Shown one piece after another: positions 1 to 13,300 of a stretch of 64,000 bases of DNA. Position numbers and translations under genes: made by a program. The notes beneath the pieces are model-generated. The model was given only the letters and a program-made list of their open reading frames with translations, searched no databases and was not told where the DNA came from. Position 1 is the first letter of the stretch. The number at the start of each line of letters is the position of its first letter. This stretch comes from Aspergillus flavus (Eukaryota > Ascomycota > Eurotiomycetes > Eurotiales > Aspergillaceae): contig NC_092406.1 of assembly GCF_009017415.1 (NCBI RefSeq), positions 5,580,001-5,644,000 on the forward strand, in the 5' to 3' direction.

Positions 1-761
1 AGCAACATCAATTTTGGAATAGTATTTTATTATGCTCTGCTGCCTAGTACAATGCGTCTGGGATAAAAATACTCGGGGTTTATAGTGAAGAAAATAGTCT
101 ATGATGATCCTTTGCCATTCGTGATTATAACTGAATCAAGAAAGTGACCGACAGATCATCAGCGTGCGCTCAAGCAGTGTACGGAGTAAGCATTGACTGG
201 GACCAGCTGTGGCAGCGAAGCTAACCAGGAAACTAGTAAATTAGTTCGCCGGTAGTCGTTCTTCGCGACGGTCACATCCGCCAACCATGACGCTTCAAGC
301 CGCCATCCCACGAGCCCCATGAGGATGGCGGCCCCATTCAGTTGATGAAGCGCCCACCTATTGGGTTTAGTCGAGGTTGTCTTGTTTCTCCTGGAGAAAC
401 ACACCGCATTACAGTTCACCAATTGATAGACTCAGAGTCTAGCAAAGCCAGTATCTGCAGCCCTCTCCACCCGCCTGCAGTCCCCTCTCTCCTTTTCGTC
501 CCTGGGACGATCTCCAGGTTAATCTCCCGGTTCATACAAAGCCTCCAGACTCCCCCGTCCTTTCGTTCGTTTGTTTCAATCCGTTCCTTCTCTTAAGTCC
601 AAACTTCCTGCTTGAAGCATACCAACTTTTTGACTTCGGTCAGCCATTCTTTTACCAAACCAACTACCCACGCTCTCTTTTAGCCAACCGCTAAACAACA
701 CCAAATAAATCAACCTTGACGGTTATATTATCTCGTGAAAAAAACACATCCTACAGTCAAA
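1..761. other. Upstream region of the cell-wall protein gene, no gene seen
   Basis: No convincing coding region. The part from about 440 to 600 is pyrimidine-rich, as is common in promoters and leaders of strongly expressed fungal genes, and the bases just before the ATG at 762 are A-rich. One copy of the 9-mer TACGGAGTA lies at 180-188 (see findings). Confidence 0.5.
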
Positions 762-1457
762 ATGCGTTTCTCTGCCACCACCATTGCTCTCTTCGCCGGC
801 CTTGCTGCCGCCATCCCCAACGGCGAGGTCCACACCGTCTACCAGACCGAGGATGTGACCATCACCTCTTGCGCTCCCACCGTCACCGACTGCCCCGGCC
901 GTCAGACCTCCACTCCTGAGGGTGTTGAGCCTGTCACCACTGGCCCCGCTGTCACTGAGACTCCCATTGCTCAGACCTCCTCTGCTGAGGTTCCTCCTGT
1001 TGCCGAGACCTCTGAGGTCCCCCCCGCTGTCCCTACCAGCAGCTCTCCTGTTATCCCTGGAGTTCCCAGCAGCGGTGTTCCCCCTGTTCCCTCCAGCAGC
1101 AGCCCCGTCATCCCTCAGCCTCCTAAGCAGCCTAGCCAGGGCACCACTGTCATCGCTGTGACCACCTGCATCCCCACCGTCACCTACTCGACCATCACCG
1201 GCCCCGTTGGCACCCCCACCGGTGTCTCCCCTGGCAAAAGCTCTTCCATCGCTGTGATCGGTACCCCTGCCCCTAGCGGCAGCGCTACGTAAGTTTCTCC
1301 AACCTCCAAACATGAGGAAAGCCAAATAAAGACTAACAACGATCCCAGCCCCTCTTCCTCCGGCCCCACCTCTCTCTTCACCGGTGCTGCCAACACCGTC
1401 GGCCAGTCCTTCGGCCTTGCCGGTGCCGCCGCCGCCGCCGCTTTCTTCCTGGCCTAA
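762..1457 (+). CDS. GPI-anchored serine/threonine/proline-rich cell-wall protein
   Basis: Two exons, 762-1288 and 1349-1457, with a 60-bp intron holding a GACTAAC branch site; the product is 211 aa. The first residues (MRFSATTIALFAGLAAA) form a signal peptide. The middle is rich in Ser, Thr, Pro and Val, as in O-mannosylated wall proteins. A short pattern (V-T-x-C-x-PTVT) occurs twice, near each end of the mature part, with Cys pairs that could form disulfides. The second exon ends in a Gly/Ala-rich hydrophobic tail (GAAAAAAFFLA), a typical GPI-attachment signal. The inferred role is a structural mannoprotein at the plasma membrane or wall. No enzymatic domain is visible. The ATG at 762 is preferred because the signal peptide begins there. 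The antisense open frame is a by-product of GC-rich codon use. Confidence 0.85.
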
Positions 1458-4273
1458 ATTCCCTTCTTGTCAATAGTGTAGCCCCGATTCACTCGTGAGT
1501 CCGGCTCCGCTGCAGGCGGGGGAATCTAGTAATGGACGTTCTGTGTGAATGATACCAGAGTTGGACGGGGTTTGTCTTTAGCTTTTGTGTGGTTTTGGGG
1601 AGAGTTAATACCATTTGACTTCTTATGCTTCATATTTGACTACATACTCTTTATACCTCTTTTTTTCCTTGATTATACTTCTTGGTTTGGCTTCTGGATT
1701 GCTTCGAAGTTGTGAAGCAGTTTGGTCGCTGTTTACGATTTAATGTAAACCATGACGCTTTCACCTTTATCAATCTAAGTATCCCAATTACCTAGTAGCC
1801 AAATCTAGTAGCCCAGCGCAACCACTATAGTACAAAACATACAATATACCTAGTTCACAGGAGAAGGATACTCAACACCCTCCATCCTACTCCATACACA
1901 TAATTGTGATCCCACACAAACCACAAAAAGAATAGTAAAAGAATACATACCCCAAACCCGACCCATGATCCATCTCGAAAACCAACTCTTCCCCAGATTC
2001 AGCCCCCCCAATCAGCCTCCCACCCGCCGCGTCTGATCGCATGAAAAGAGACCCGCTCGTCGCAGATCGGAATTTACCAAGGATGAGATTCGGATCTGGG
2101 AGGCGAGTTTCAGTTTGATGATTATGTGGGAACTGGACTTGGATGTCATAGATTGTGGTTTTTGGGGTGGAATCGGGAAGGTACAGTACTTGGGGAGGTA
2201 TTTGGGGATGTTTATGGGTGGTGTGAATGGTGTGATGGTCTGTGGGAGGTTCACACGGGATGGAATGGATTAGTATTACCTATTTGGGGAATTGTATTTA
2301 GGTACCTAAGTTTCGTGGGATTGAGGTGTTTTTACGAAGCATTTACTAGTATATTGTGGGCGAAATAGTGTTTGTCAGTACTCGATAACTCACGATAGAT
2401 CAATTCCGATATTTTCTGAAACAATGAGAGTCAAAAAGAAAAAGAAAGAAAGTAAAAAAAATGTATATTTAGACATCATTGTTTAATGTTACATACCCAT
2501 GTCCATATGCATGGAGTCTAATATTCATCAAACGCACCAATGCAAGGCAACATCATTGCGCGATGAAAGGGCCAAGTGAGGAAGTCGAATCGATGCGTAC
2601 TCCGGTTCCCACTCGTCCGAGGTCAACTACTAGTGACAATACCAGACCAGGATTAGTGATCCATACATGGATAACTAACATAACATACCTTGTTCCAGGT
2701 GCTTATTGTACAGACTTATGCCGTGTAACCGCCAGCCTTACGGGCCAAGGCGGGAAGGGAAACAAAGGAAGGGAAAAAGAAAACTACGTGCCCGTCGAAT
2801 AAAGGTATCGAGTCTGTTTGGATATACCTCAACACAATTTGTACTGCCGGCAACGTACTGTGTATTTTCTAGAAGGCAAAGGAAGGTAATCCAGAATGAT
2901 CTTCATGGCCTCGCTAAGGACTTCCTGTTACAAGTACACTGCCCGATTTAGAGAACTTTAGTGCCCCGATTAGTGGACGATATGGGAATGCGCCATCTTG
3001 TCGGTATAAAAGTGCAGATATGCAATCTATCGAGTTCGGTTAAGATCTAATCGATGCAGACAACTAATCATAATAATCATACTCCGTGGCAGACACGAAA
3101 TAAATTAATAAAGAGGGGACGAGAGAGGGACGGAAGAACTAGTGAAATTATTCTAAGTAATATCTGCGGTAATCCATTAGCGAACCATGGATGACGAGGC
3201 GATGACAAAGGGCGGCCAGTGGCAGTGTTGATGTTTTTGTTCTCCCCAAGGCTTTGCTCTTCCCTCTCCTGCTGACCGAGTGAACGAAGCTAATTCCCAC
3301 CCAATTTTCTCCAGGTTATGGGATGTTCCACTTGGACCCTTTCCCCCCTCTTGGAGTTGATTTTCTTTGCTCGGTGCGGCAAAAAGGGACGTGGTGGCGA
3401 TAACTGAACCCTACCGGATCCAATTCCCACGATTTTCCAGGGACTGACTTTGATCCATTTATTTTGGAATCATTCTTACTGGCCAGTGCCTTTTGTTTAC
3501 TTGCCGAAGTATACCGAATTATCGCCTGTGCTTGCGTCGGCCGCCCCAACAGTTCATGAAACTCGACCCCAAATTCCTATCCGTCGTACTAATCAGTTTG
3601 GGTATTTTGTAGAATCCTGCAGGGCATATTCAATGTGCAGGGGACGCCTTCTGCGGTGTCAACTTTACTTTTCCCACTCTGACATGTTTGATCGACTAGA
3701 ATAGAAGTTCCGAGATGGAGAGTCCGGCATCTAGGGTGCCTTTAGTCTTAGGGCCCCCATGATCTATCACCAGATCCCCGAAGAGAGGGCTGAATCCACT
3801 TATGGATCCTTGATGCATGGGGCGGCGCAGAAGTGTTGGTTTTGTTGTGCTGTTCTCTCTGTTGGACGCGGCACACAAAGGACTCGAAGCTGCACCGAGC
3901 ACCGCCTCAACGCATTGTCCGACGTTTGACCATGTGTGATCATATAAGTTGAATCGGGCAACCTATCTCGCGGGGGTTTGCTTGATTGAACTTAAATGCT
4001 CTCTAGGCATCTTTTGTTGCCAAATACGCATTTTGTGTGGCGATCCACTTGGCCCTTTCGTTAATCATCGTATTCATCGCTTTTTTTGGAATCTTGCCTC
4101 CACGACTTCGTACTCGGCCGTGCCACTTGTTCCTAGGCATGGGCCCTGGTATGATCTAGTATAATAATATAGTTACGAAAGCGGCCGGCCCTTACTCCTC
4201 AATCATTTCGCTTCTTTTTGCCTGTGACCGTTCCCCAGATCGACATCGGCTTGTACTCACCATCGCCGTCCAG
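1458..4273. other. 2.8-kb intergenic region, no gene recognised
   Basis: Only short open frames without codon bias, splice partners or recognisable motifs. AT-rich stretches alternate with ordinary sequence. It presumably holds the terminator of the wall-protein gene and the promoter of the next gene. Confidence 0.45.
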
Positions 4274-5008
4274 ATGAACCCAATAGACCTGTCGTCCTTG
4301 GAAGGCCCGCCTGTTATTCATCGGCCCCATTCCACGAATCCTTACTCGGGTGTCCCCAGCATACAGTTAGACTATTCAGCGTTACCACTGGAAGCATTCG
4401 ATGGCCTGCCAACCCATCCTCCACGGCCAGCATCCGCTGACCCGGTGCCGTCGTCCCGACAGAAGTCGCCTAGTATAGCATCTGGCGTGAACTGGCATCG
4501 CCGTGAACGAGGCATGCAAAATCCAGGAAATTTGACCCCCGGAAATGGCGTTCGCCATGTTCCCTCTGAACGAAGAGTCGATTACTCCGCTGCGCGACGC
4601 CCCATCTCTCATCCAGGTCACTCCTCTCCTCTGGGCTTATTCAACCCGCGTCCTAGAGGAGAAAGACCTTTTCGTGCGCAAAGCGCCTCGCCATCCCACC
4701 AACTTATCTGGCTTGAGGAACAAAATATCTGGGTGCGAGCAGATATCACCGTCTCAACGAATTTCCCTGCGCAAGTGCCAACACTGACTCACTCTCGCTC
4801 GATGGACACCTACTTTACGAATAATGGCGAGCGGGATGCAGACATACCCACCTCTCCTCCACCTCCATATGAACAGCATGTATTTGATCAGCCAATAATG
4901 TCGCCGCGGGTGAATCAGGGGCAGCCTTTGTCGCAAACGGGCGCGCATGATTCTGTGTGGACGGCTGTTGCGGGGAGGAGGGCACACCGAGTCCCTTTTG
5001 GCAACTGA
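4274..5008 (+). CDS. Uncharacterised disordered protein with a PPPPY motif
   Basis: Single open frame of 244 aa starting at ATG 4274. Composition is rich in Pro, Ser, Arg and His and looks disordered. Two local features stand out: a Trp-containing segment (LIWLEEQNIWVRADI, about 145-159) and a PPPPY sequence at about 195-199, a consensus ligand for WW domains such as those of Rsp5/HulA ubiquitin ligases. PPxY proteins of this kind are often ligase adaptors, but that is only an inference here. No membrane segment or signal peptide is seen. The sequence CAG directly precedes the ATG, so a leader intron or an upstream coding exon cannot be excluded. I do not recognise the family. Confidence 0.6.
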   Translation: MNPIDLSSLEGPPVIHRPHSTNPYSGVPSIQLDYSALPLEAFDGLPTHPPRPASADPVPSSRQKSPSIASGVNWHRRERGMQNPGNLTPGNGVRHVPSERRVDYSAARRPISHPGHSSPLGLFNPRPRGERPFRAQSASPSHQLIWLEEQNIWVRADITVSTNFPAQVPTLTHSRSMDTYFTNNGERDADIPTSPPPPYEQHVFDQPIMSPRVNQGQPLSQTGAHDSVWTAVAGRRAHRVPFGN

Positions 5009-5790
5009 GAAGCATTATATACAGTCTAACAAGTGTTTCAAAGTCTAGCCACCGGTGTCCTCATCGCATTATGGCTTATATCAACGAGCGTCAGTCAGTT
5101 ACAATTCCCAAACCCTGCGAAGCATGGCTTTGGCAGCCGGAAAGACAGGATTTGCGTTGGTATCAGGTATATTGATCACGCATTCGCGCTAGTCAGTGAT
5201 ACCAGTGATTCGACCTGATTTGGCTCGAAAAGGAGCTTCGCTAGCGACAAATATCTTCGTCCCTACCTTCTTGAACCACATGAAGATAGCTCCTGTCACA
5301 CTTAAGAGGCAGAGTGAGTCGTATAAGCGGACGGCGACCGCCCGACCACGACTGTGACGAAAATGGCCCGTTGTGCCAAGATGAAGTTTACGGACCATTG
5401 TATATACCACACTTGTACTATAATCGACCGCACTTCCCCATTTGTACCTGTTCGGGGGGGTTTACTGGCGAACAAGTGAGTCGACGGTGGACCAGATGGC
5501 ACGCGACTACCACGTGGCGATCATTGCGTTCTGGCCCGCCAGTTCTCTGTCCAACAGGTAGAAGATTGGGAACCAAAGAGGCGGATCTGCAACATGACCA
5601 ACGGACGAGACAGGGAAAAGGCGGCGAGTCGCTTGGAAATTTGCCTGCAACGTCAGAAGGCGCCGGAGAAGTGGACCTCATGTTAAAGCGAGACGAGTAA
5701 CAAGAGAGGCAACACTAGAAGTCCGAGGGGGTGGGCCGCATTGGCTGGCACGGCTGATCGGGGAAGAAGTCGGCGGTACTTGTGTAAAAA

Positions 5791-5829
<39 letters not shown>

Positions 5830-6746
5830 GTACTGAGGATAGGGAAGATAGTTTGCTATGGAAACGACAAAGCGTCATGCATAGGATTTGGTGTTATAAT
5901 TGGTTTCTGGCGTACGGATTGGCGGAGTGGATCTGATCCTAGTTGTTGGCGGCTCGGGGGGGTAGTCATTCTTCCCTCGCTCTGGTTTCGTTTTTGTTGG
6001 ATTAGGTAGCCATGAGATGGTCATTTATCTTTTGTAGTGCCTGCCGGAGAGAAGATCGTAAAGAATTGACTGGCCTGGAGTGAAGAGGAGTGGCCGTTAC
6101 TGGCGACGCAGTAGTGAGACGTTTCTCTTCGACAGACGAAAGATCGATGGGATTCGACGACAAGCTGCACGCTAGGCGGAGTTCGTCACCTTCAAATCAC
6201 CAGCCTCCATGATTTTTTTTCCCAAGTGGAGGGAGACAAATCCCCAAATAAATAAGTCTACACTAAGGAAAAGATATTATTACCTATATAGTTTGAATTG
6301 ATCACTCAAGCGATCGCCAGCCTCGCTTTTCGCACCTTTTCCTTCTTCTTCTTCTTCTCTTCAACTCCTCGACTATTGTCAAGTTGAACCCTCGACGATT
6401 TCACTCCACGCCGACTATCCGACGAGACAACAACAACTATATTATGACTGCGCCATTGTCATCATGACCGATCTCTTTGTCTAGACCTGGGTTGATTTCT
6501 TTGTAAAAAAAAAAAAGATCTGTTGTGATTCAGCGAGTATTGATCTTTTTCTTGTGAATCTTTTTGCGACCGAAATCTATTTGAATCGTTGTCGTTTGAT
6601 ATACTTTTATTTAATTATTTTTTCCCATCTGTTTCTTCCGCCCGGAAATAGAGGGAAAAAAGAAAAAGAGAAAAAAAGAATTGATATCAAACTCTGAACT
6701 TCCACCGCCTTCGTTGCAATTCGATCGGCCACGACCAATCAGAGCG
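5009..6746. other. 1.7-kb intergenic region with long leader and poly(A) tract
   Basis: No supported gene. It contains a run of 36 A at 5792-5827, a second A-run near 6505-6516, and CT-rich sequence around 6330-6370 typical of fungal promoters. The stretch before the ATG at 6747 is A-rich and probably transcribed leader. Confidence 0.5.
5792..5827 (+). repeat. Poly(A) homopolymer, 36 nt
   Basis: Thirty-six consecutive A bases, far longer than other runs here (18 A at 26041-26058). No retroelement coding sequence or target-site duplication was recognised next to it. It may act as a nucleosome-excluding promoter element or simply be a slippage-prone microsatellite. Confidence 0.9.
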
Positions 6747-8569
6747 ATGGTTCTTCCGCAACTTTTCTCTCGTCACAAATCCAAGAGATCCAAATCCAAG
6801 CAAATTCAGCATCCGGATCTCTCGACTTTGACTCCAAATCCGACGCCGGTCCCTTCTGCTTCTTCTCCTCCTCCTCCGCCACCTCCTAGATTTCCTCCGT
6901 CGTCGCCTTCAACCTCTTCTTCTCCCCGTCATTCTCAGAGTACCCGGAAAAATCCTCCACCCCCTCCACCTCCACCGTACCAACCCACTGCTGCGGCGAC
7001 TGCTCCTCCTCCTCAGACGAATCTTCCACGCAAATCCTCGACTCGTCCGGCCCACAGTCGGTCGTCGTCCATTCCTTCTCACTCCAAATCCTGTCACCGT
7101 CCGACACATTCCTCTGCTACCTCTAAGGGCAGTTTCTCTTCCTCCGCCTCTCGTCCTACCTTCTCCCGTGCTTCGACCGTTCACCGGTTCAAGAAGCACG
7201 ACCCCGATCTTCATCCGTTAAATCTTCCTCCTGACGAACTACGTCGTCTATCAGCCATGGCCGCTGCTGCTGACCGGAGCTCGATGGACGTCGACAGCAA
7301 TGACCCTCGTCTGTCGTCGTCCGCTAATGGTGTGAACGGAACACATGCCGAAAAGAGCCCTACCCCTCCTCCTCATAGATCAAATGGAACGACCGCTGAG
7401 GCGGATTCATTCAAGTTGGCGGGAAATAAATTCTTCAAGGATCGCAATTATGCTCGGGCTATTGAAGAGTTCAGCAAAGGTAGGCGCTCTGCTGCGACAG
7501 TCTCATGCGTGCTTCTGCTGACAAACTTTTAGCCGTTGAGATTAACCCTAATTCTTCCGTGTACCTGTCCAACCGGGCGGCGGCACACATGGCCGCCCAT
7601 CAATATATCAATGCTCTTGAAGACTGCGAACGAGCTCTTGAGCTCGATCCGTCCAACGCTAAGATTCAGTACCGTCTGGCCCGTATCCTCACTAGTCTGG
7701 GCCGCCCGCAAGAGGCCCTTAATGTCCTCTCTCGCACGGACCCTCCCGCCTCAGCGACCGACCGTGCACCTGCTGAGAAGATGATTCGTTTCGTGACCCA
7801 AGCGGAAGAGACCCTGGCTCAGGAACGGGGGGTGTCGATGGCTCTGTTCTGTCTAGACCAGGCGAGAGCGCTCCTGGGAAATGGCGTTAAGGAGCCCCGC
7901 AAGTGGACCTTGATTACCGCGGAAGCACAGCTGAAGATGGCAAACGAGAATTCGTATGCAAAGGCACAGGATATTGCGATGAACATGCTTCGACAGAACA
8001 ATCAAGATCCTGACGCTCTTATGATCCGTGCCCGTGCATTCTACGGCCTCGGAGAGACGGAACAGGCGCTGAAGACCCTTAAAATCTGTATCAGTTTGGA
8101 TCCTGATATGAAGTCGGCTATTAAACTACTTCGTACCGTTCAGAAGTTGATGCGCACGAAGGAAGAGGGCAACAATGCTTTCAAGGCCAAGGATTACCGT
8201 AAGGCTATCGACCTCTGGTCGCAAGCTTTGGAGGTAGACCCGTCCAACAAGGACATGAACGCAAAGATCTTACAGAATCGTGCTCAGGCACACATTAACC
8301 TGAAGGAATACGATAACGCAGTCAAAGACTGCACCGAGGCTCTGCGGTTGGATCCGTCGTATGTCAAGGCACAGAAGATTCGTGCTAAGGCCCACGGTGC
8401 TGCTGGTAACTGGGAAGAAGCAGTGCGCGATTACAAGGCCGTGGCGGAGTCCAACCCCACCGAAAAGGGTATCCAGGAAGAGATTCGCAAGGCTGAATTT
8501 GAGCTCAAGAAGGCCCAGCGGAAGGACTACTACAAGATCTTGGGTGTGTCTAAGGATGCTTCCGAGCAT

Positions 8570-8600
<31 letters not shown>

Positions 8601-9041
8601 TCCAGTACCACCCGGATAAGAACCGTGATGATCCTCAAGGTGATGAGAAGTTCAAGGAGATCGGAGAGGCTTATGAGACCCTGATCGATCCTCAGTATGT
8701 GCCCCTCTGTCTTTGGTCCTTTCCAATACTGGCTGTCTAACAAAGGTTTTAGGAAACGTGCTTCTTATGACAATGGTGATGACCTCATTGACCCATCCGA
8801 CATGTTCGGTGGCCATGGTGGCTTCAGCGGCTTCGGCGGCATGGGAGGCATGGGAGGCATGGGTGGAATGGGCGGTATGGGTGGTATGGGTGGCATGGGC
8901 GGCACCCATATCAACATCGACCCCAACATCCTCTTTAACATGATGAACGGCGGCGGTGGCGGTGGATTCGCCCAGGCCGGCGGAAACCCCTTCGGCGGCG
9001 GCCAGTCCCGCGGCGGATTCCCTGGCGGATTCCCCTTCTAA
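6747..9041 (+). CDS. TPR and J-domain co-chaperone (DNAJC7-like)
   Basis: Three exons, 6747-7479, 7533-8694 and 8753-9041, joined in frame to 727 aa. Residues 1-215 are low-complexity Pro/Ser-rich with basic stretches. From about 218 the protein is built of tetratricopeptide repeats (for example [20 protein letters not shown] across the first splice). A J domain starts near residue 574 (KDYYKILGV) with the HPD tripeptide near 604-606, the motif that stimulates Hsp70 ATPase. The C-terminus has a Gly-Gly-Met repeat followed by GGF-rich sequence. This order matches the DNAJC7/Tpr2 family, which passes clients between Hsp70 and Hsp90 in the cytosol. The first ATG in frame is 6747; an upstream in-frame extension lacks an ATG. 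The long N-terminal tail is unusual compared with animal members. Confidence 0.9.
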
Positions 9042-10318
9042 TCCACGGACGGCACGTATTCAACGCGACAGGGATAACAGAACATATAAATCTTGAAAGG
9101 AAACCAGAAGGACGGAACCGAAAAAAGAAATCTTTAATGACTGACAAGTCTTGTCTGTGGCTGCATTTATCTGGGGAAAGGTCTCGTTCTTCACCCTTTT
9201 CTCTTTTCCTACCTTTCGCCGATCAATCCATCCTACGCTGTCTCATCTATACGCGGTCTTTGATATTCCCCGGTGCATTGCATGATTTCAGACTGTTAAG
9301 CACGATGCGATAGACTTGATGCTTTGCCTTGTTTATTTACCATTTATCTTCTTTTCCAGTTTCACCCCCTTTTTTTTATTCATTCCCAACCTAGCATAGA
9401 TGGGACGCTTGTTTTATTTGTGACTTTTCTCTTCCTCCATTTTCCTTTATTTTTTCGTTTCTCCTTCTGCTTTTCCAAAGACCACCCCCCTGCGATCTGT
9501 AAGCAGGGATGTGTTGAATATGGAAGACAAACAGTGAACATCCTAGTGGCTACATTCTGGCGTTATATACTCTTGGGTCTTATGCTTGCTCCCTATTGAT
9601 ACTATTTACTCATTTGCGTGTGATCTGCGATGCTGCCATGTTTATGTTGAGATTTATTTGCGAAATACCAGTGGCTTGGCCATTATCGGGTAGCTGATGA
9701 GATCAATGGATATGTTGATGATTTATTATATATGGTTCGCTTCGTAGAATGTGTTTATTTTTGATATCTATGGGTGTGGTTAGATGTTTATTGTTCTACT
9801 GTTCCAGGAACATAGCCAGTAATCACGTCAGAAGATGGATGCAATAGAAGACGAAATGAAAGGTCTATTTCCAGAATAATCCTATTCAAATCAGGGAAGA
9901 GATGTTCCAAAAGCCGCTAACAACAGCCATGTATCATCCTCCACGAACCTGTGATATCAAATCATTTAAGTTCTGTACTGAAAGATCCAGAAACAACAGC
10001 ACCATCAATCCAATTTCGCACCTCATCTCGTGTCTCCCAGTAACATCGGGTCAAGCTTCAACCATCCGCCTTTAGTGTTCCAAAAATCCCAGAAACATGA
10101 AGTCCCAGATCATGCGAAGTTCGCATCAAAATTCTTGAGACAAAAACACCATCATCCCGACCGCGAACACCATTTCGTACTCCAGAGGCATCAAGTCAAT
10201 GTTCATCTCGAAAAGACATCTATCATAGCTTGTATTCCATGTATGATTGCTCCCTTTGGTCTTGATGTCTGCTCTGCTCCTAGCACTGGCATCTTAGACA
10301 GAGAATCATAACCGAACA
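9042..10318. other. Intergenic region, convergent 3' ends, no gene seen
   Basis: This holds the 3' untranslated regions of the co-chaperone gene and of the GTPase locus on the other strand. T-rich stretches near 9350-9480 may belong to polyadenylation regions. No coding region is supported. Confidence 0.5.
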
Positions 10319-13300
10319 TCATGCCTGCATATTCTCATCCTTAATGTTCGCCACTCCCTCGTGCTTTAAGATCTCTGCAGATAATTCTTGATGATTACTT
10401 AGTCCAAGGTGCTGGTCCAAGTGTACCTCTGTTTCTGCAGTTTGAATGATATTGGTGATTTTGTTCTTGAGCTCAATTTGTTGCTGAGAGAGCTTGCGGA
10501 CCCGAGGATCGATTATGGCGATGCGGTAGTCGCGCGACACCTGGTCCACTGTCGTGTCGATCAGGGCTTCAATATCTGCTCCTGTCGACTCCAGAAGGCT
10601 TGTCAACCCCTTTGTTACTCGTCTAGCACTTGTCTGTAGCATGTTGACACTGTTCCTCGCGCCCTCCTGAGTCATCAGATTTCTCATACGGGCGAGGGTG
10701 CCAGGACCTGTGGAATAAGGTCAGAAGAAAGTATTCGGTGCATTGTTGGACTTAAGAAAAGTGAAAGGGAACTTTTCTTTCCATTTATTACTCCTTTATG
10801 AGAGAGGAACTGCAACGACTCACCTTTCTGCTCTGCACACTCTTCATAAGTCGGCATCAGCTTTGTTCTGATGGTTTCTGCAAACATTCGATTGATTTCT
10901 TTGTTTCGAGATCATCGATTGCTCGAGACTCCCGAGCTGTTCTCCCATAGACTTACAACAGATGCTTAGTGCTTTGTCTAGCATATCTTTGCTTTCCTTG
11001 GTGACACTTCTTCTTTCTACTAGAGCGATTGCCCTTCTGTGATATTGCTCCAAGATTTCTGCTAAATCTCCCTTCAACTGAAAGAAATGTCCAGGTACCT
11101 TTTCATTGAACATGGTTGTCCAGCCTTGTATGACTCTTTTCAATAAAGGGTTGACTCTGCTATTGTGTTAGAGGTATTCGTGCCCGCGACTGCATGGTGG
11201 TGCATCACTTACAGTTGCTGGTTCCAGTCCAATTCGCGAAACATTCCCCGGCGACGGCAAGTAGCTCTGTAAGTTTGGATATGCAACCCTCCTTCGCTAC
11301 GGGGTGCATTCCAGCCGGAGATGATACCAGGGATTTTCTCACTGGCATGTTTCATTGCTGGGTCTACAATATTAATGCCTGTCAGGTGCATTACTGAAAA
11401 AGAACGTACCGAATCTTCTTATGATGGTTTTTTCGAATTCATGCCGAAGGGAATCGATATTCGGCCACCATTGTCTAAGGCAGTTAGTCAATGTTGCTGA
11501 TGCACCTCAATAAATGTGTATACCTCTTTCAATTCTACCATAGTGGAGTTGAACTCGGCTTCTAATTCTTGGATCTCCTCGGCGGACATGATATGCGCCT
11601 GGCCAGTTTCCAGTGACCAAAGAGATATCGATTGGAACAATTGCTTGAGCTGGGTCAAAAATCGCATCGCAGAAGCCTCTCTTGCCCTTTCTGTTAAGCT
11701 AATGCAATGACGCTGTAACTGAGGAATTTCAGTCTGCTCTAGCTGTGTGAACCCGGCTACAGCGCTTTCCTTCCGGAGCCTACCACGAAGTTTCTGGTAA
11801 GCTCTAGCGGATGCAGTGAACAAGGGAGTTCATCTTCTATTTTCTTGTAGTTTCGGGCCAGCTTAGACCTGTCACTGGGGGCCAATGTATCCTGATCCTC
11901 CTCGTCCAGATCACGAATGCCATTTGCATAATCTCTTTTAATCTCATGTTTTGAATACTCATTCCTGGCCTCGATGCACTCTCTAAGAGTATCCGCCCTC
12001 ATATTATCAGATTCTGCCTGTACTCGCTTCAATGCTGCTTTGTTGATTTGGATCTGCTGGTAGATTTCTCGTCGTTGGGTATCCAATACCTTCCGCTCAG
12101 ATTTGAGAGACCGAAACTTCCTTAGTAGCTCATCAATTTCAGAATCTGCCGAGGGCTGCGTATCTGTGGCGGAGACATGCAGAATGGGCGTGCTTGGGAC
12201 TTCTGCGTTAGGATTGGCGGTGACGTCCTTTTCAAGATCACTATGTCTTTTTCTTTTTATGGGGGTTAGTTGAGACAGGTTCAAAGAACTTTCTTCGTTG
12301 AACAAACAAGACTCAAGTTCCTCGATCTCATCATCAAGTAAGCTCAACTCCTCCATAACACGCCCCTTCCCTTCTTGGAGCAGTTTCAGTTCAGCACCAA
12401 GTTGCGCACGTTTTCGATCTCGTTGCTCGCGCTCTTGCATTGACGGTAGTCTGAGTTTCAAAGAGTCCTGAACCTCACTGACGGTAATATGATCTGTCTT
12501 GGTGCAGACGAAGGTAATGTTGTTGAAGCTGCAGTCCATTTGCATTTGCATTTTGAAACTCTGCCCTAGGAGATCGCGTGCAACTTTGTCGTCAACGGCG
12601 CGATTGATTGGAGTGATAATCCAATGGGCAGAGCAACGCTTCGAGTACTCCTTTGCTACTTCCACACGTGCAGCATTTGTATCGTGAAGGCCAGGCAAAT
12701 CGACCAAGACAGCGCCTGTAATCAGCGCCGGGGCCTTAAGAAAAATTCGGACCACGCGAATTAGCGGCCAGTACTTCATATCCCGGCCTTTCTCCGGGCC
12801 CTTCTCAGACCTGCCCCTTCTCCCCCTGCTGTCTATGTAGGACTTGACCATCCGTGAAAAAACCTTGGGGTCGTTTTGTTCGAAGACATGGACACTCCCA
12901 AGCAGATCTGAGACATTTGAATGCTCCATAAGCGCTTCAACTGAAGTGTTCAGGATGTCTTTCACTTCCAGTAGTGGATATACGGCTTTGATTTTATCAA
13001 GAGCTACCGCAGCATCGGAGTTTTTCTGCAGGTCCCCTCGGATCACGTCCTCGTGACTGTCGAGAAGATCTTCAAACAGAATACGCAATTCTTGCTCCCA
13101 ATCTCTGAGTTCAATGAATTCAATTTGCGCCTTATACCGTGATTCCCCATCATTGTATAACAATTCCGTTGCTACCGCTGTGGAAGCGCGCATGCAATTT
13201 GTCGCGACGATGTTCTCTTCATCGACAATGGCGTTGATAAGCGAAGACTTACCGGCGCCGGTGCTTCCGTTTAATCCAATAATCACCTTTTCAGTCTGCG

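Noticed and set aside
723..1325. 200-codon open frame on the minus strand
   Set aside because: Antisense to the GPI-protein gene; Arg/Gly/Asp-rich shadow without motifs.
6681..6746. N-terminal extension of the TPR/J-domain protein
   Set aside because: The upstream frame is open but begins at TTG, not ATG; the first ATG is 6747.
8841..8905. Gly-Gly-Met repeat as an independent repeat element
   Set aside because: It is in frame inside the co-chaperone coding sequence and encodes its flexible C-terminal segment.
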